This document shows, one piece after another, positions 25,401 through 38,900 of a DNA stretch of 64,000 bases; position 1 is the first letter of the stretch, and each line of letters opens with the position of its first letter. The stretch is from positions 5,580,001-5,644,000 of the forward strand of contig JAKZAN010000007.1 of NCBI GenBank assembly GCA_023053545.1. Reading direction: 5' to 3'. This DNA comes from Lepidurus packardi. Its lineage: Eukaryota; Arthropoda; Branchiopoda; Notostraca; Triopsidae. Made by a program: the position numbers and the translations under genes. A model generated the notes under the pieces. The model saw nothing but the letters and a program-made list of their open reading frames with translations. It was not told the origin of the DNA and made no database searches.

Positions 25401-28400
25401 GCATAACCTTTTTGTTAGGCAGAAAAAAGCGAGAAAAGAAATACAGAACGAGTACTTCTTGTTCACTTCTTGTCCTGTAATAGCAGTTAAGGCTCCCGTA
25501 TACCTTAGCTTATTGATGCGAAAGAGTCACAGATGGCACTGACGTTTGTTATTGTTTTGCCAAAGCCTTGCGTAAGAAAGTAAACAAAATAAATATAAAG
25601 CTAATTGACGGCAAAGTTTCTATGCTTGTTTTTGATTCTGAAAAGTACAACTTGTTACCAAAATTTGTTGTAGCGGCACAATATCCCAAATCAAGTTGGG
25701 ACAGCATTTCTCGGAAATGGCTTGTCAGATTTGAAAGCAATCTTAAACAAAAGTTGTCTTTTGTTAGCAGCTAGTGCACAACCAAAGAACAGATTTTTAG
25801 GCACGTATTTCTCACAGTTGCAAAATTAATTTGCACACCGCTAATTTATTTTCTCAACAGAAAAAGGTGCTTTGATCGTGCACTACCTGTTAGCAAGCTC
25901 AAGATTATTATCAAAGGATTGTTTCATTAAATGTACTGGTTTTCTCAACAATTCTTCCGAAATTCACCATGTTAACTGCCTAACTACCGAGCTAAGTATA
26001 CGAGAGCCTTAAAGATTGAAAAGAAAAGCAATGAAACCCATACAAGCAGGAGGAGGGGGTCCAAAAAGAAACTCGACTTGGCACTCGCTTTACCTTGGTA
26101 ACTCCTTCGAGAAACGCCCTGGTGGCCAATTCTCCTGGTCCGTCCACCGTCTTGCCATCATCATCGGGTCCCCAGGAGGCGGAGTAAATGTCGATGTGCT
26201 GAGGGTTAAGCGAAAGCGAGCGCGCCTCGACGGCGTCCGTCACGTCACCGTCCAACATGCGAACACCCCCGATGCTGGCTCCATGTGCGATACCCAAAGC
26301 ACACAAGGAATTGTTCGCTTCCGCTGCTACTTCCCCTGCACAACGGGTACCGTGGCGGTTCGAGTCGATGAGATCGTAGCGCGGCATCGGATCGTCATCG
26401 TGGCCATTGACGTCGTAAGAAGCTTGCGGGTCCTATTAACGACACATAGAACATACATTTCACACTCAAATAAACACGTGACAGTAGTATCCCTGATCGG
26501 CTGAGGGCAACCTTAAACAAATCCAGCCATTCTTAATAATCCGACTAGATTAAAAGACAGATAGCTAGGTTTAAGAGGTTTAAAACTGCCCGCACGCCCT
26601 TTCGTGACTTCGTAATTACAGCTGCGATAGCAGTAATTGTCTTAAAGGAAGCACGGAAACGCCAACTGAAACTGCGACAGACCGACGATAGGAGGGAATA
26701 GCCAATTAATTAGTGCACAGCTCCACGGAAGTTTTATCTCGTATTCAAGCAGGTATAGACACTTGCAAAAAGTAAATATAAATGAATGAAAAATAGCGCA
26801 ATATTCTTCGCATGCAAAACTAAACGATTTTCTCAACAGGGAGTGGACTACATAAAGGGAAGCGAACATAACAAGAGCTTTTACATTCTAACAGTTAATG
26901 GCTACGGAAACCAAACCAGTAAAAGAAATACGACAAAATACGAGTGGATTCGTAATTCCGAAGATCTCATAAGCGCAAACGATACAGTACTGTCATTAAA
27001 GAAGCACGTCAAATTTCCAGAACAGCAAAGACCATCCTCCTTAATAATCCATTGTGCACTATTAATGTGTCAAATTTGGATGCTCATGATATACAAGGGA
27101 CAAACGAACAACTGGAAAGGGTAGCGCCAAGCAACGAGCTTACAGTACAACGTATACTACAGCCTGTGTGCATAGTCGGTGATCCTGAAAGGTGGTCCCT
27201 TCCGTGGAATATAATAGCAACAGGAGCTTTAACCTTATTACATGTTACTCAATCCGCGGCCGAATTTAAGAATCAATTCCATTCCCCGAAAACCGCTCAC
27301 TCCTAAAACGATTACATTACCGCCACGCGCACTTGTACTTCCAAGCGTTCTAATAGGCTGCCTAATCACTTCTAAACGTTATTGTTGTATAACTTAGTCT
27401 AATTTTACATTACATTAAGTGTTTTCTGCTACGCCGCACAACTTTCGCGAAGACTGTACAAGTTTTATTATATACAAACCTAAAAGCTTGAGCACAGTAC
27501 TCGTTGAAGATGCACGTACTCGTTCTGCACAGAAAGGGGTTCAACTGTGCTTACCTAAGCATACAAACGTTAATCCCCCCTTTTATCACGGTAAAAATTA
27601 TCATAAAACGCAAGTTTCGAGCCCTAAATTGAGCCCTCCACGGGGGCGGGCAGTTACATAGCGCGTGCAATCTCGTTTCCAGACCCCGAATCCATCAGCA
27701 TCATCAGAAAGAAGCGAAAGGCGTTGGACTAAAAAATCACGTTGTTGCCGCCACAGTGGGCCCCCCTTGCTTTCGGCCTATATCTTCACTGAAGGCTCTC
27801 GGATCAATACTCGTCATGGGGGATCTAAATTGTTTCACTTTTGTCGCTTTTGTTGTCTTGTTGCTATTGCTCGAATCTAATGAAAACGGTAACCAGGGCA
27901 ATAATGTAGCCTATTCAGTAACTAGACCAAACCTGGCCTCTGTATACTTTTTCTACCTTTTCCCCAATACAACTGCTATACTACCCAAGAAAATGAAGGC
28001 GTTTTGTAACCTCTGATTGCCCGGTATAACTTCTTGACTGCCCAAAGTCGATTAGAGACCGAGCGAGAAAAAAATGTGTAAAAAAATTGGTCGAGAAAAT
28101 TACAAGGGATGGAGCACGAGGCCTTGGAAGAATTTCAAGCATATATGCCCTGGAAGCGTGCCTGGACTCGCTGGTGTAACGCTGGCGTATTAAAAATAAT
28201 CATCCAACAGTAGATATTACTATAGAAATTAAGCTCCTGCTAAATGCTTGGGATGAGTAGAGCCTTGTGAGAGGTGCGAGAGAAAAATTACTAAACAAAA
28301 GAGGAAAAAAAAAAAAAGTTACCATAAACTAGTCTAGGAACTGAAACTTGGCAGCCAGTAGCGGCTATTGAATGTGTACCACATGTTGGCCAAGTTGTCT

Positions 28401-31400
28401 GCCAAAGTAGGCGGAAAATTTGCATAGCTGCCTAATAGCACCTCGCTTCTTCCGTGCATTGTCTCTATCCCGCGCCTGGATCTTTTTCTCACCATAAAGT
28501 TCGAAATGTTTTACAGCTTTCAAGAATTTCTACACAAATCCCAGGACCCCCAAGTTAAGTTCCTTCTCTTGCTTCACTCGCTTGTTCTTGCTGTCACAGC
28601 TTGTGCGTTTTCGCAGTAATGAGTACACACATACCTCCCGAGGTAAAGCATGCATGCGCTTGAAGGCACATAGGTTAGCTCGTTAATACCGTGATATTGC
28701 GCCAATCTAAAACGTTCAGCTAGCATAGCGGATTGGATAAATGCTTTTGCCTTGGCGGGGAATGCTCCTGATTACTTGGCAAGTTGACAGACCAAATGCG
28801 AAGATGATAAGATCAAAACTATGCGGAACCCAAGCATATTAACAACAAGGCAACGGAAGCCTATGCGAAAGCACAAAAACGAACGTTTCTGGCAGCTGTC
28901 CAGGTTGTAATTACCACCTGGAATGACATGCCAGTGCTCGAAACTCTCACCAAGTTCCGAACCACAGTACATGAGGGTTACAGAAACCAAATTCATGCAC
29001 TGTAATACTCTTAAGTACCAAATTCATATACTGTAGTATCTTCTCAGCTGGAGATAAAATAATTCTTGGTTTACAAATTCATAAAACTGACATATATATA
29101 AAACAGGGTATTTCTTTGCCAGGCGGGAGAATATTGTGAAAAAGACAATTGGAAACATAAAAGTAGAATGGAAATCTAACTTACATAATTAGCTCTCAGA
29201 TCCGGATGATCCTTCTCTAATCCATCATCGAGGATGGTAACTACCACGCCCTTGCCCGTGATACCTTCCGCCCACGCCTCCTGTACGTTCATGTCCATCC
29301 CACTGCCACGGTTCTGTAGATAATTAAAGTATTTGCAGATAATTGAAAATAACTACACATAACTGAATACAATTGAAAATAACTACACATAACTGAATAC
29401 AATTGAAAATAACTGAACACAATTTTAATAGACTTTTTCAACATAAAGGGGAAAATTGGCACATACCAGGTACCACATCTGAGGCCAACGCGGGTCATTG
29501 CAATTGTACTGGACAGAACGAGCTTTGTTCCCGCCAGTCTGACCCGCCCTTCGCGACGGGCGACCAGCCCCCTTGCTACTCCATCGGGCTTCGCGTTCTT
29601 GAATGAGATGCTGGGGTTCTTCCAACTCGATAAAATCACGCTTAACTCTCCGCTTGACCACTTGCTGTTGCGCCCACCGGACCTACCACAACAAGAAAAA
29701 TACCAATAATAAAAAATATTAAAATTAACTGTAAAATTCATGAATGCAGAGCCCACAACTCCGCCCAATTTACATCCATTCAAAAATCCGTCCCTAACTC
29801 ACGAAGTTGGCCATTGCTTTCAGTTTCCAATAATTGGGTTCTAACTTCACGGGGTTTCCTTTACAGATTCCGTCAAAACATATGAACACCAGGCCCGTTA
29901 TTGTATAAAAATGTCGGCATCCGTTGGTCCCTTTCTCTTGTGGCTTCCCTCGTAAAACTCCCGGAAGCCAAGAAATGAAAACATCCCAGCTTATTCAAGC
30001 GCCGTGGCGAAAAAAGTAATAAAAATAAAAATAAATAAAAGAATAGATTGTTGTTTGGAAGATGAACCAAAAAACCGGCATAAAGAAAAACCTCCCATCT
30101 ACGTTACCAGGCCCTCATGCTTCAAAAAGAAGGGAAAAATGATGCACATAGTCTCTATATGCGCGAACTCGTAAAGAAAAACAGTTAATGCACTACTATG
30201 AGCTTTTTCTGCCGCATTGCAGCAGCAATCTGGTATATCATCTCTTTGCCAGCACAATGCACAAGCCAACGTACTGTTATTGCGGGCACACTTGTGCGAA
30301 AGGTGCCGAGCGCAACCTATTTTTATACAGACTAAGCACAAAAGCAACAGCAGCACCATCCATCCACAGGACTTTGGCCACCCTCTTGTCACCCCCACTC
30401 TCTCCTCTCATACTGAAAAGAACCATATTCATACAACCCTGTCGGAAAACATTTTTCACTGGCAAACAATAAGTGCACCCAGGGCTCTCAACAGAAACAT
30501 TTTACCCTAAAACGCTATATTTTACATGCATTTCTTCTGCTTAAACTCTTTTCCGTCATCAATCTTTGGACTTTTTTTTCCACTTTTTTTCTTGACTATC
30601 TTCCTGTCTCTAGCATAATAAAAAAGAACCACACACTACAGCAATCGGGAAAGTAAAGCTGTAAGGTTCGGACAAATGCTAAGAAGAAAAAAAAAGCTTT
30701 TTGTCAATAGAAGATTGACTGTCTCCAGGCAAATATGTCTTATTCTTTGTAACGGCTACGACAATGAAATGAAGGAAGAGTGGGAAGAGGGGGGTAGCAG
30801 TCCAAGTTTTAGGAAAAATCCATACCACTATTCGCTTTTCGACGACAGGGTGAATCGGACGGTAATCTAATTTGTAGGATTCAAACACTATGTATAGAAC
30901 GGTAAACCGTCGCGAAAGTCGGTTGGAGCCTGACTATCTTATCCACACAGTCAGTTTTCGTTTTAACAGCGGCTTTTTTATTTACCAGGTTCTCATTTAC
31001 TCAACAGCACCGTATTTTCTGGAGCTCAGAGCACTCTTGCTGAGTATGCAGTGCCCCATATAACTTTCATGGTACGGTCCAATTTATCATTCGCACAGGT
31101 CAGGACGAAAAACTTGCCGTTAACAAGCCGCCTAACTTCAGTTTTTCATAAATCATTGTCTTTTCACGCCTCTTTGCAGCACTTTTTTCTGCTATTTTTT
31201 TCTCAGAATAACTTCCTTTATTCACGCCTGGAAGTGACTTTCCTTTCTAATATTATGGAAAGCTTGTACACGTTTTCTAAAATATGTTCTTGAATTCTCA
31301 ACTAGTGCGAAACCCTTTTTGATATATAGAAGAAACCCTTTAAAGGTTCGAATCGTTTTTCCTACGCAAGCTACTTAGAAATCTGGTCACAAATCGGGGT

Positions 31401-34400
31401 TTCCTCGACAAAACTTCTTCTGGCTGCAATTGACCAGGTCGAACTAATAATGCTTAACCTGTCGAGCTGTCGGAGTTCGGGATCCAAGTGCTTCAGTTAA
31501 AGATATCAAAAGAAAAAAAGGGAAAATTGAAAAAAATCGTGAAAAAATTTTTTTTAATAGGAAAGTTGCAATCACTTGCTTCGCTCCACCGCATTATTGT
31601 ACACAAACTTACGCCTCCCCATAGTGAAATTCTACACGAATCCATACTTCAATCACTAACTCCTGTATGCTGTTGCTGGGCCCCAGCTGCTTTTGTTTTA
31701 TAACTTTTTTTTCTCCTTGAAACTTGGACTTGGAGAGAAAAAAGCAACTTTCAATTTATTCGACGCCCAAAAAACTGCTTTTCCTACATATGATTCGTCT
31801 TCCATCAAACTGTTGCCCCACAAATTAATACATAACTTAGCACAACAATTTGCTTTGCTAACTACAAAACTTCCTTTTGCTTGCCGAACGAAGATTCTAG
31901 GAATCAATTCTGCTTACTGAAACAAAATCTGATTTGACTTTTCTTAATCCAGCAAAAAAATAAAGTGAAACAAAAAACGGTCTACTTGCAAATAAGAATC
32001 TGTCGACTTAAGGCTCCCGTATATCTTAGCTTATTGACGGGACAGAGTTACAGATGGCACTGATGTTTGTTATTGCTTTGCCAACAGGTTCTCCGCTTTC
32101 AGAACAGAGATAAAAATGACACTACATGTCACATTGTTGCAAGACGTTATCTCGTAAAACAATGAAAAACGGGTCTCACTCGAGTTGGAATTAATAGTTG
32201 GATTGGAAATGCGTTAGGTTAGGTTAGGTAAGTTTAGGTTAGCTTATGTTATTCTTATCAACCTTCGTTGATGAGAAGCGTTAAACTTTTAATTCCTCCA
32301 CTCCATTAGCTGAAAAAAAATCCAGTGTTCGAAAACTGACATAGCAGTGTCGTTTTTGATAGCGGAGTACATTACATACGTTTCTTAGTAAATCCGGAGA
32401 ACGTCTTGTGTTTTGCATAAGAAAGTACGAAAAGAAATAGATAGGTAATTGCCGACCAAGTATCTACGCTTCTTTAGATCATGAAACGTACAATCTGTCA
32501 CCACAGTTAGCTGTACCAGCATGATTTCCCAAATCAAGTCGTCCAACTTTCGGAACAAGATTTCTCGAAAACAGCTTGTCAGATTTGAATGCAATCTAAA
32601 CCACAAGTTTTCTTTTGTTAGCAGCTAGTGTGCAAGCAAAGGACAGATTTTTAGGCAACGTATTTCTCATAGTTGCAAACTTCATTTGCATGTTGCTAAC
32701 TTACTACTCATCGGGAAAAGATGTGCATTGGTTGTGTACTACTTGTTAGCAAGCTCAAGATCACTGTCAAAGGATCAAAGCACCTAGAAACTTGTTTTAA
32801 CACTCAAAAGAAAGGTAATGGCGCCGCTCCTATGAATCGAAGGTCCGATTTTGAATGCGCTAATAGGTAAAGGCGCTAGCTCTCCTGCCAACTGTCCCCT
32901 CGTGTTATAGGAATAGAAAAATCTGAAATTTGGCGGAAAGGGGCGGAGCTTAAACCGCTAAATAACTAATTACTTGGTTAATATGTATAATTGACAGAGG
33001 TGTTCTTAAGGTAGAACATGTAGTTTGGTCTCTTCTATAATACATATTTTTTTCTTTTTCAAAACGTACTCCCCCTTTAAAACGCGAAGGTAAACGAGCA
33101 CGTAGACCTTTTTAATTAGACTTAGGTACTCTCATTACCTTATGCTCTCCTCAAGTCTCCCTGACTCTTCCAAGAAAACAATTAGACGTCTATCTCCCGT
33201 GCAAGGAAGTTGCGCTTGGATTTGCCTGCCCGTTAGTCCGCTCCCTTGATGCAAGTGGATGACCCCTTTCCCAAGCTGATATTCAGCGTGGTAGGTATTC
33301 CGAGGAGGAAATACAGCGTATAGAGCATAACCCCCACGCGGTCTTGCATGCAAAATGGACTATTTATGTACTCCAAATTCTTAAGAGCATACGGTATATG
33401 AAACGTACATGTACCATAATGGTAGTACTTTTACTTACCTGGGGTTCCGCTTTCAGAAGACCGTGATGATGATGGGCCGGATCTGCGGATCTTTTGGCTA
33501 CTCGGCGGTGTCGGAAATGATACACGTCCGGCAATATCTGTTCCCAACGCCAAAGAAAAGAGAGAAAAAAGGGAAAATAAGTCAAAGTTTCATGTGTATC
33601 TCTGCGTTTTTAATAAACAAGATCTATCTGTAATGAAGACGGCAACACAACATATACGTAGTAACTAATACGAAAGTATGGGATGAAACCCAATCCTGCA
33701 CGACTTTTTCTTCTACTCCCAAGATGTTTTGGCACTCATTCTTTTGTATAAACGTCATACGATGTTCGAGTCATGTCAAGTCCCTTTAGAATTATTGCTC
33801 TTTGGGGCGTAAACCTCACTTCATAACTCCCTTGCTAGCAATTGTACCATGTACATACAGGTTTCCCTATGTAGAGTCGAGTTTTACGCGTTTCAAACCC
33901 TATGCGGAAAAAAACCCCGCTATTGCATTGGATCGTCTCCAAAGACTTGTCTCGCGTTCGACGACTGCATTAGCTATCGTTGTGCCATATGCATGAGAAT
34001 TATGCAAATATGGGCAGTAAACGGCTTACCCACGCAGAACGCAGTGGCAGCCAAAAAAAAAAAAAAAAGGAAAAAAATGCGCATGAAAAAGAAAAAGAGC
34101 ACTACCCTCTATAAAGACTGCTCCTTTCCATAACCAGGGAACTAGAGCAACATTCATGCTACGAGTCTACAAAGGCTAGATAAAACCACTATGGCCAAAG
34201 AACTATGAAACATAAAAGCACTAATATAATGCCGATACTTACTAGTTGTATAAACTTTACTCGTAAATGAGATGCGAAAGTGTAACTCGGCTGCTCTTAA
34301 TAACACTGGCTCAAACTTGGCAGTAAACCATACATGTAAACGATAGGCCAGCTGCTAGGGCCTATTAAGATTTGTGCTGGTCTAGTATATGTATTTATAT

Positions 34401-35864
34401 TATTTATATAAACAGCGTCAGTTGTGAAGTTTTGCCCACCCACCACCGGGAGGAAAAATTACAACTTTTCCTGGAAAAAGAGGAATTTCAAAAGAAAATC
34501 CACTTCAGTGGCTCAGTGGTCTTTCGAAATGACGCCAACTTTGGATACAAACGAGGACGACGGTCACAGGGGGTTTCGGTTAAGACAAAAAGGACGACGT
34601 AATTTACATAAAATTAAATACCGCGCTGGGTGCCTGCCATAACTTTGTTCTAAGATCTTAACCCTCCAACTGAGTTGACTTTGCCCTTTGTCGTCCCCAA
34701 CGAAGCGTGTACTTCGGCAATGATCCTGACAACGTTTTAAGGTTTCTCTTGCCCGTTTCGCTGGCCAAGCCAAAAATACACAACACACACGGGGACGAGA
34801 CGACCCCATTTTTTGTGGATTTTTTTTAATGCTGCTTCCGTTACAGTTTAGCGTTGTACTGTACGTCATTGCAAAAATCAAATAAAAATTATGGTAACGA
34901 ATCAGAATCTAGCAACCAATCTAATGACACAAAAGAGACTTACGATCTTGCGAAAAAAATATTTATGTCTAACTATCTATCTATCTATCATGAAAATGAA
35001 AATCAATACATATGAAAAATACATAAAAATAAAAATAATCTATACATTATCTATAAATATGTAAAAAAGAAAATAAAAAATCTCAAAATACTTAAAAATA
35101 TAAAATAAAAATTACGTAAAAATCAGAAATCAAAAATTTTAGAAAATGAAAAATTACAGTTGACATTTGCAAAGAGAAGAAAAGCCCCGTTGCAAGTTGG
35201 CTGAATACAACGAACGAGATTAATGAAACCAATGGGAGGTCCCCTCACGTAGAATAACGAGAAAAAAATGCTCTGAGGGTTTTAAAGAACAGGAAGAGTG
35301 AAAAAAAAACTGTCGAGCGGATAGAATGCAAAGAGAGCGAACAATAAAAAAAATTGAAAAAAGGAAAAAGAGCAACAAAAAAGTCCCTCGTGGTTGTCTG
35401 CCCGAAAAAGCAAACCGAACATCAAGGTAATCGCTTCTGTATAATCCATCACGTAAAATAAAGAGCGAAGGTGTTGGGAGGGGGGAAGCTTGCGACCGCC
35501 GAACACAGATAGAAGAGGATGGGGGCAAAGCAAAGATGCGCTTGCATGGCTAGTTATCGATTATCTTTGGCAAACTCTGGTCTACTCTCTGCCGATGTCA
35601 TCCTAGGCAACCCAAACTTATCCCTTATTGGAGAAAGTCACGACTGCTACCGACTCTCGTCTCAACTCGAGCGATCCATAGACATCGAGCAAACGCTCGT
35701 ATGCAAATCACTTGACAATGAGCCTTCAAATGACTCTGCTGCTGGCATCGTAATCCGCCCCAGCTCACACAACACACAGACACCCCTACGTGTTCATCTT
35801 TTCGTTTTCCCATCATGCTAGGACAACACACCATTACACCCCATTCTGATATAAATTTCGTCAG

Positions 35865-35900
<36 letters not shown>

Positions 35901-38900
35901 ACACCCAAACTTGCAAGTTTCTCCACTGAACAGGGAACAAGTCACCCAAATCACATATTGGCATTGTGATGGATGCTTGTTATACAATACTTTAAGAACT
36001 AGGAATTGTATTTAATTTCTTTTAAATTTTTCTTTTCAGACCAGCCGTTCACGTTATACGCGTAAACTTTGGTTATGACGTCAGAGACGAACAGTGGCGT
36101 GTCTTACGGTGTTGCCACGGTTTCTGTTCTTTCCGTGCTTACAATAGTAAACAAGCTCGCGGGTATCATGGATACTGATTCTACTGAGGCGTCAGAAAGC
36201 CACGTGATCCTATTTTTGAAAATGTCTTTCTTGGATAGTACTTTACTAAAGATGCTAATGTAATTGCTTTGAAAGACATTAATAAAAACTAGATTTTCAA
36301 GCTTATTTCGTAATACATTCTCAAGGCAAAGTTGTTTTGTGTGGCTATTGCTCATTAAAAACGTAAGAGCTGGACACGGTATTGCAAGCACACAAAGCAC
36401 TCGCGTAAGGCAATCCCAGAATAAATAGAAGACAGAACCCTAAAGTCATGTTTCACTCCTGAGTTGCGACTCGCACTTTATTAAACTGTAGGAAGACATA
36501 TCGGTTCTTGCTCGCTGATGGATGTCGATTTAGTTTGCGGGGAAAACAGCAGCTCTAGGAAATTCCACATTAATTATCATTACAATCTAGCCCATAGTCA
36601 AGCTGCTCGCAATCCTAGCGTAAGACGAACGAGGACGCTTGACGGGGAAGATCGTTTGGAAGCCAAAGGTTTACATTTGCACTTTCCAAAGGTGTTACAC
36701 TTCACATCGGGGTTGTGAAGTGTCCGCATTCTACGGCCCCACTGGTAAACGATCGCCCTACTCTAATCCCCATTCTCGTGGAAACCGATCCCATCGGCAA
36801 GGCACACACACAACAGGACAAATGTCGCTATGACAAAGCATTCCTTCGCCCGTCATAACACGACCAAAAAATAACAAGAGTGAAGTCTATCGGCTTTTTC
36901 CAAGCTTCTTCAAATATTGAGACCTCCACAACACAAGACAAGAGAAGGGTTACAAGGAACCACCCCACCCTCAAACTCGCCCGACACCGCATATATAAAA
37001 CTCGACAGCGCACATCCCTCATCCCTTTTTCCTTTTTTACAGCCACTTCGATGAAAAAGGACCAAAACGAGTCGTCCGAGCGGTCCGAGCTTGCAAACGC
37101 GAGTCCAATAAACTAAAACCTACGTGGTACTTACAACTTACTTTACAGTACTGTGCTACATCAAAGCAAAAAACCATCCAAAAAGGACATGTGACTGTCC
37201 ACTCGAGACCATTTTTAATTCTTTTCTCTTTTAGAGCTGGTAATAGCTAGTAATAGTAATATAACAGCGGTATCAGCTCCTTTAACGCCACTTCTTCCAA
37301 CCACGCGCTCCAGCGTGTTCCAGCACGCACTCCGGACCTCCGGACACTGACATTCATTCATTGCGACCTTGTTCCACCGAATGTGAGCTGGCCAGGCCCT
37401 CTGTTTGAGTTCGGTATACACTACACACCGTTAGTGCTTTCCTGTGTCGCTTCTTCTCCTTCCAAGATCTCTTTTCTTCCCACTAAAGAGCAACTTCTGT
37501 GGAACAACCAAGGAAAAACTCGCTTCAATGCTCACTTTCGGACCCGTCCGGTGTGCCAAATTCTTTCTGGCTTCAAATGTAAAGACGTTAAACCCTGTCC
37601 TTTCGATTCCGTGTTCTTTGACTCAAAAGAAGAAGATTAGGGCTCGGGAGTCGTTTATGTAAGCATTCCCGTACTCGTCACATTTTTCCCTTTCTTTCAC
37701 AAATCTCCCACCTCAAGACCTCGGCGCCACCCACGCCACACCGACATTACCTTCAAAGACTTCCCAATGCTGCTCCCTCTGGCATGAGCAACTTGAGGCT
37801 GCCTATAAATAGAATTTTGCTTTGCTCGCAGTGATTTGACAGATTCCAGGTAATCATTATAGCAACGAATTCACAAAGCGATCTACCGAGAAAAAACACA
37901 GGGTTGAACTTTTTTCCTTTTTTAACGTTTTTGTTTAACCTTTTTTGTTAACTCCTACTATATCATTACCTATTCCGGTGAGTTGAATTTGAAAGGCTGC
38001 TGTTTCTTTTTCCGCTTCTAATACCGATTGGGATTTTTTCTCTAAAGTGCCTATTGACAGTGGCGCTTCTGTTGTTCCGTCGTGAATTTGGCTTGTTTTA
38101 GGAAAAGAGGTATTTTTACAACCTAGTTTGTTTCTCCCTACGGATTCTTTATACCCGGCAGTTCGCTTTAGTCCCTCCCACTCGGGCTATAACCTTGCAT
38201 TTACATAATTACTACTCGACACACACATTAAGACTACCCTTTCTTTACGATACGGCAGCATCGCAACTAGACAGTAACCAGGCTACTCTACTTATCTATT
38301 TGAATCCCAATTAAACCCACGCTATGCAGAAGCACTCTACCAAAAACTGCAGTGGCATTTTCCCAAAGCATTTTTGTTTAATCTAAGCAGGTGATAAACA
38401 TAAAACAATTCTAATCAAGCAAAAAGCATACCGTTTTCCTAGGGAAGAACGGAGGCCACATTCGAAGTTCGTGTTTAACATCTCGACGCAAAAAGTAAAT
38501 AAAAAACTCACGTGACTTCAGGGACGCTACTAAATATCGAACTGCGAATCTTTCTCATAAATATAAACATATACTTTTTATTTATTTTTTTATATATGTA
38601 TAAAAGAACGGTGGGGGCTGGGAATCCCTCAAACAGGATAACCCATTTCGACTTCCGTCAAATAACAAACTAATAATCTCCCCGGAACTCAAAGGCAATT
38701 CCGACCTATCTCTCCAAAAGCACAAACAAAATATAATCTTGATGGAAAATCCTAAAGCTATGGTAACAACGTGCACAACCATCAGGACGAACCGAAATAA
38801 ACCAACATAGCGTTCTTCCCACGAACCCACAAACTTGTTACATGCGATAAACGCAAAAAAGCCTCTTTGTACACTGTGCATCATAAGCGTGAAATTGTGA

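Noticed and set aside
29341..29422. Regular 30-bp repeats considered as a CRISPR-like array
   Set aside because: The copies are directly adjacent with no spacers, and the locus is a eukaryotic intron.
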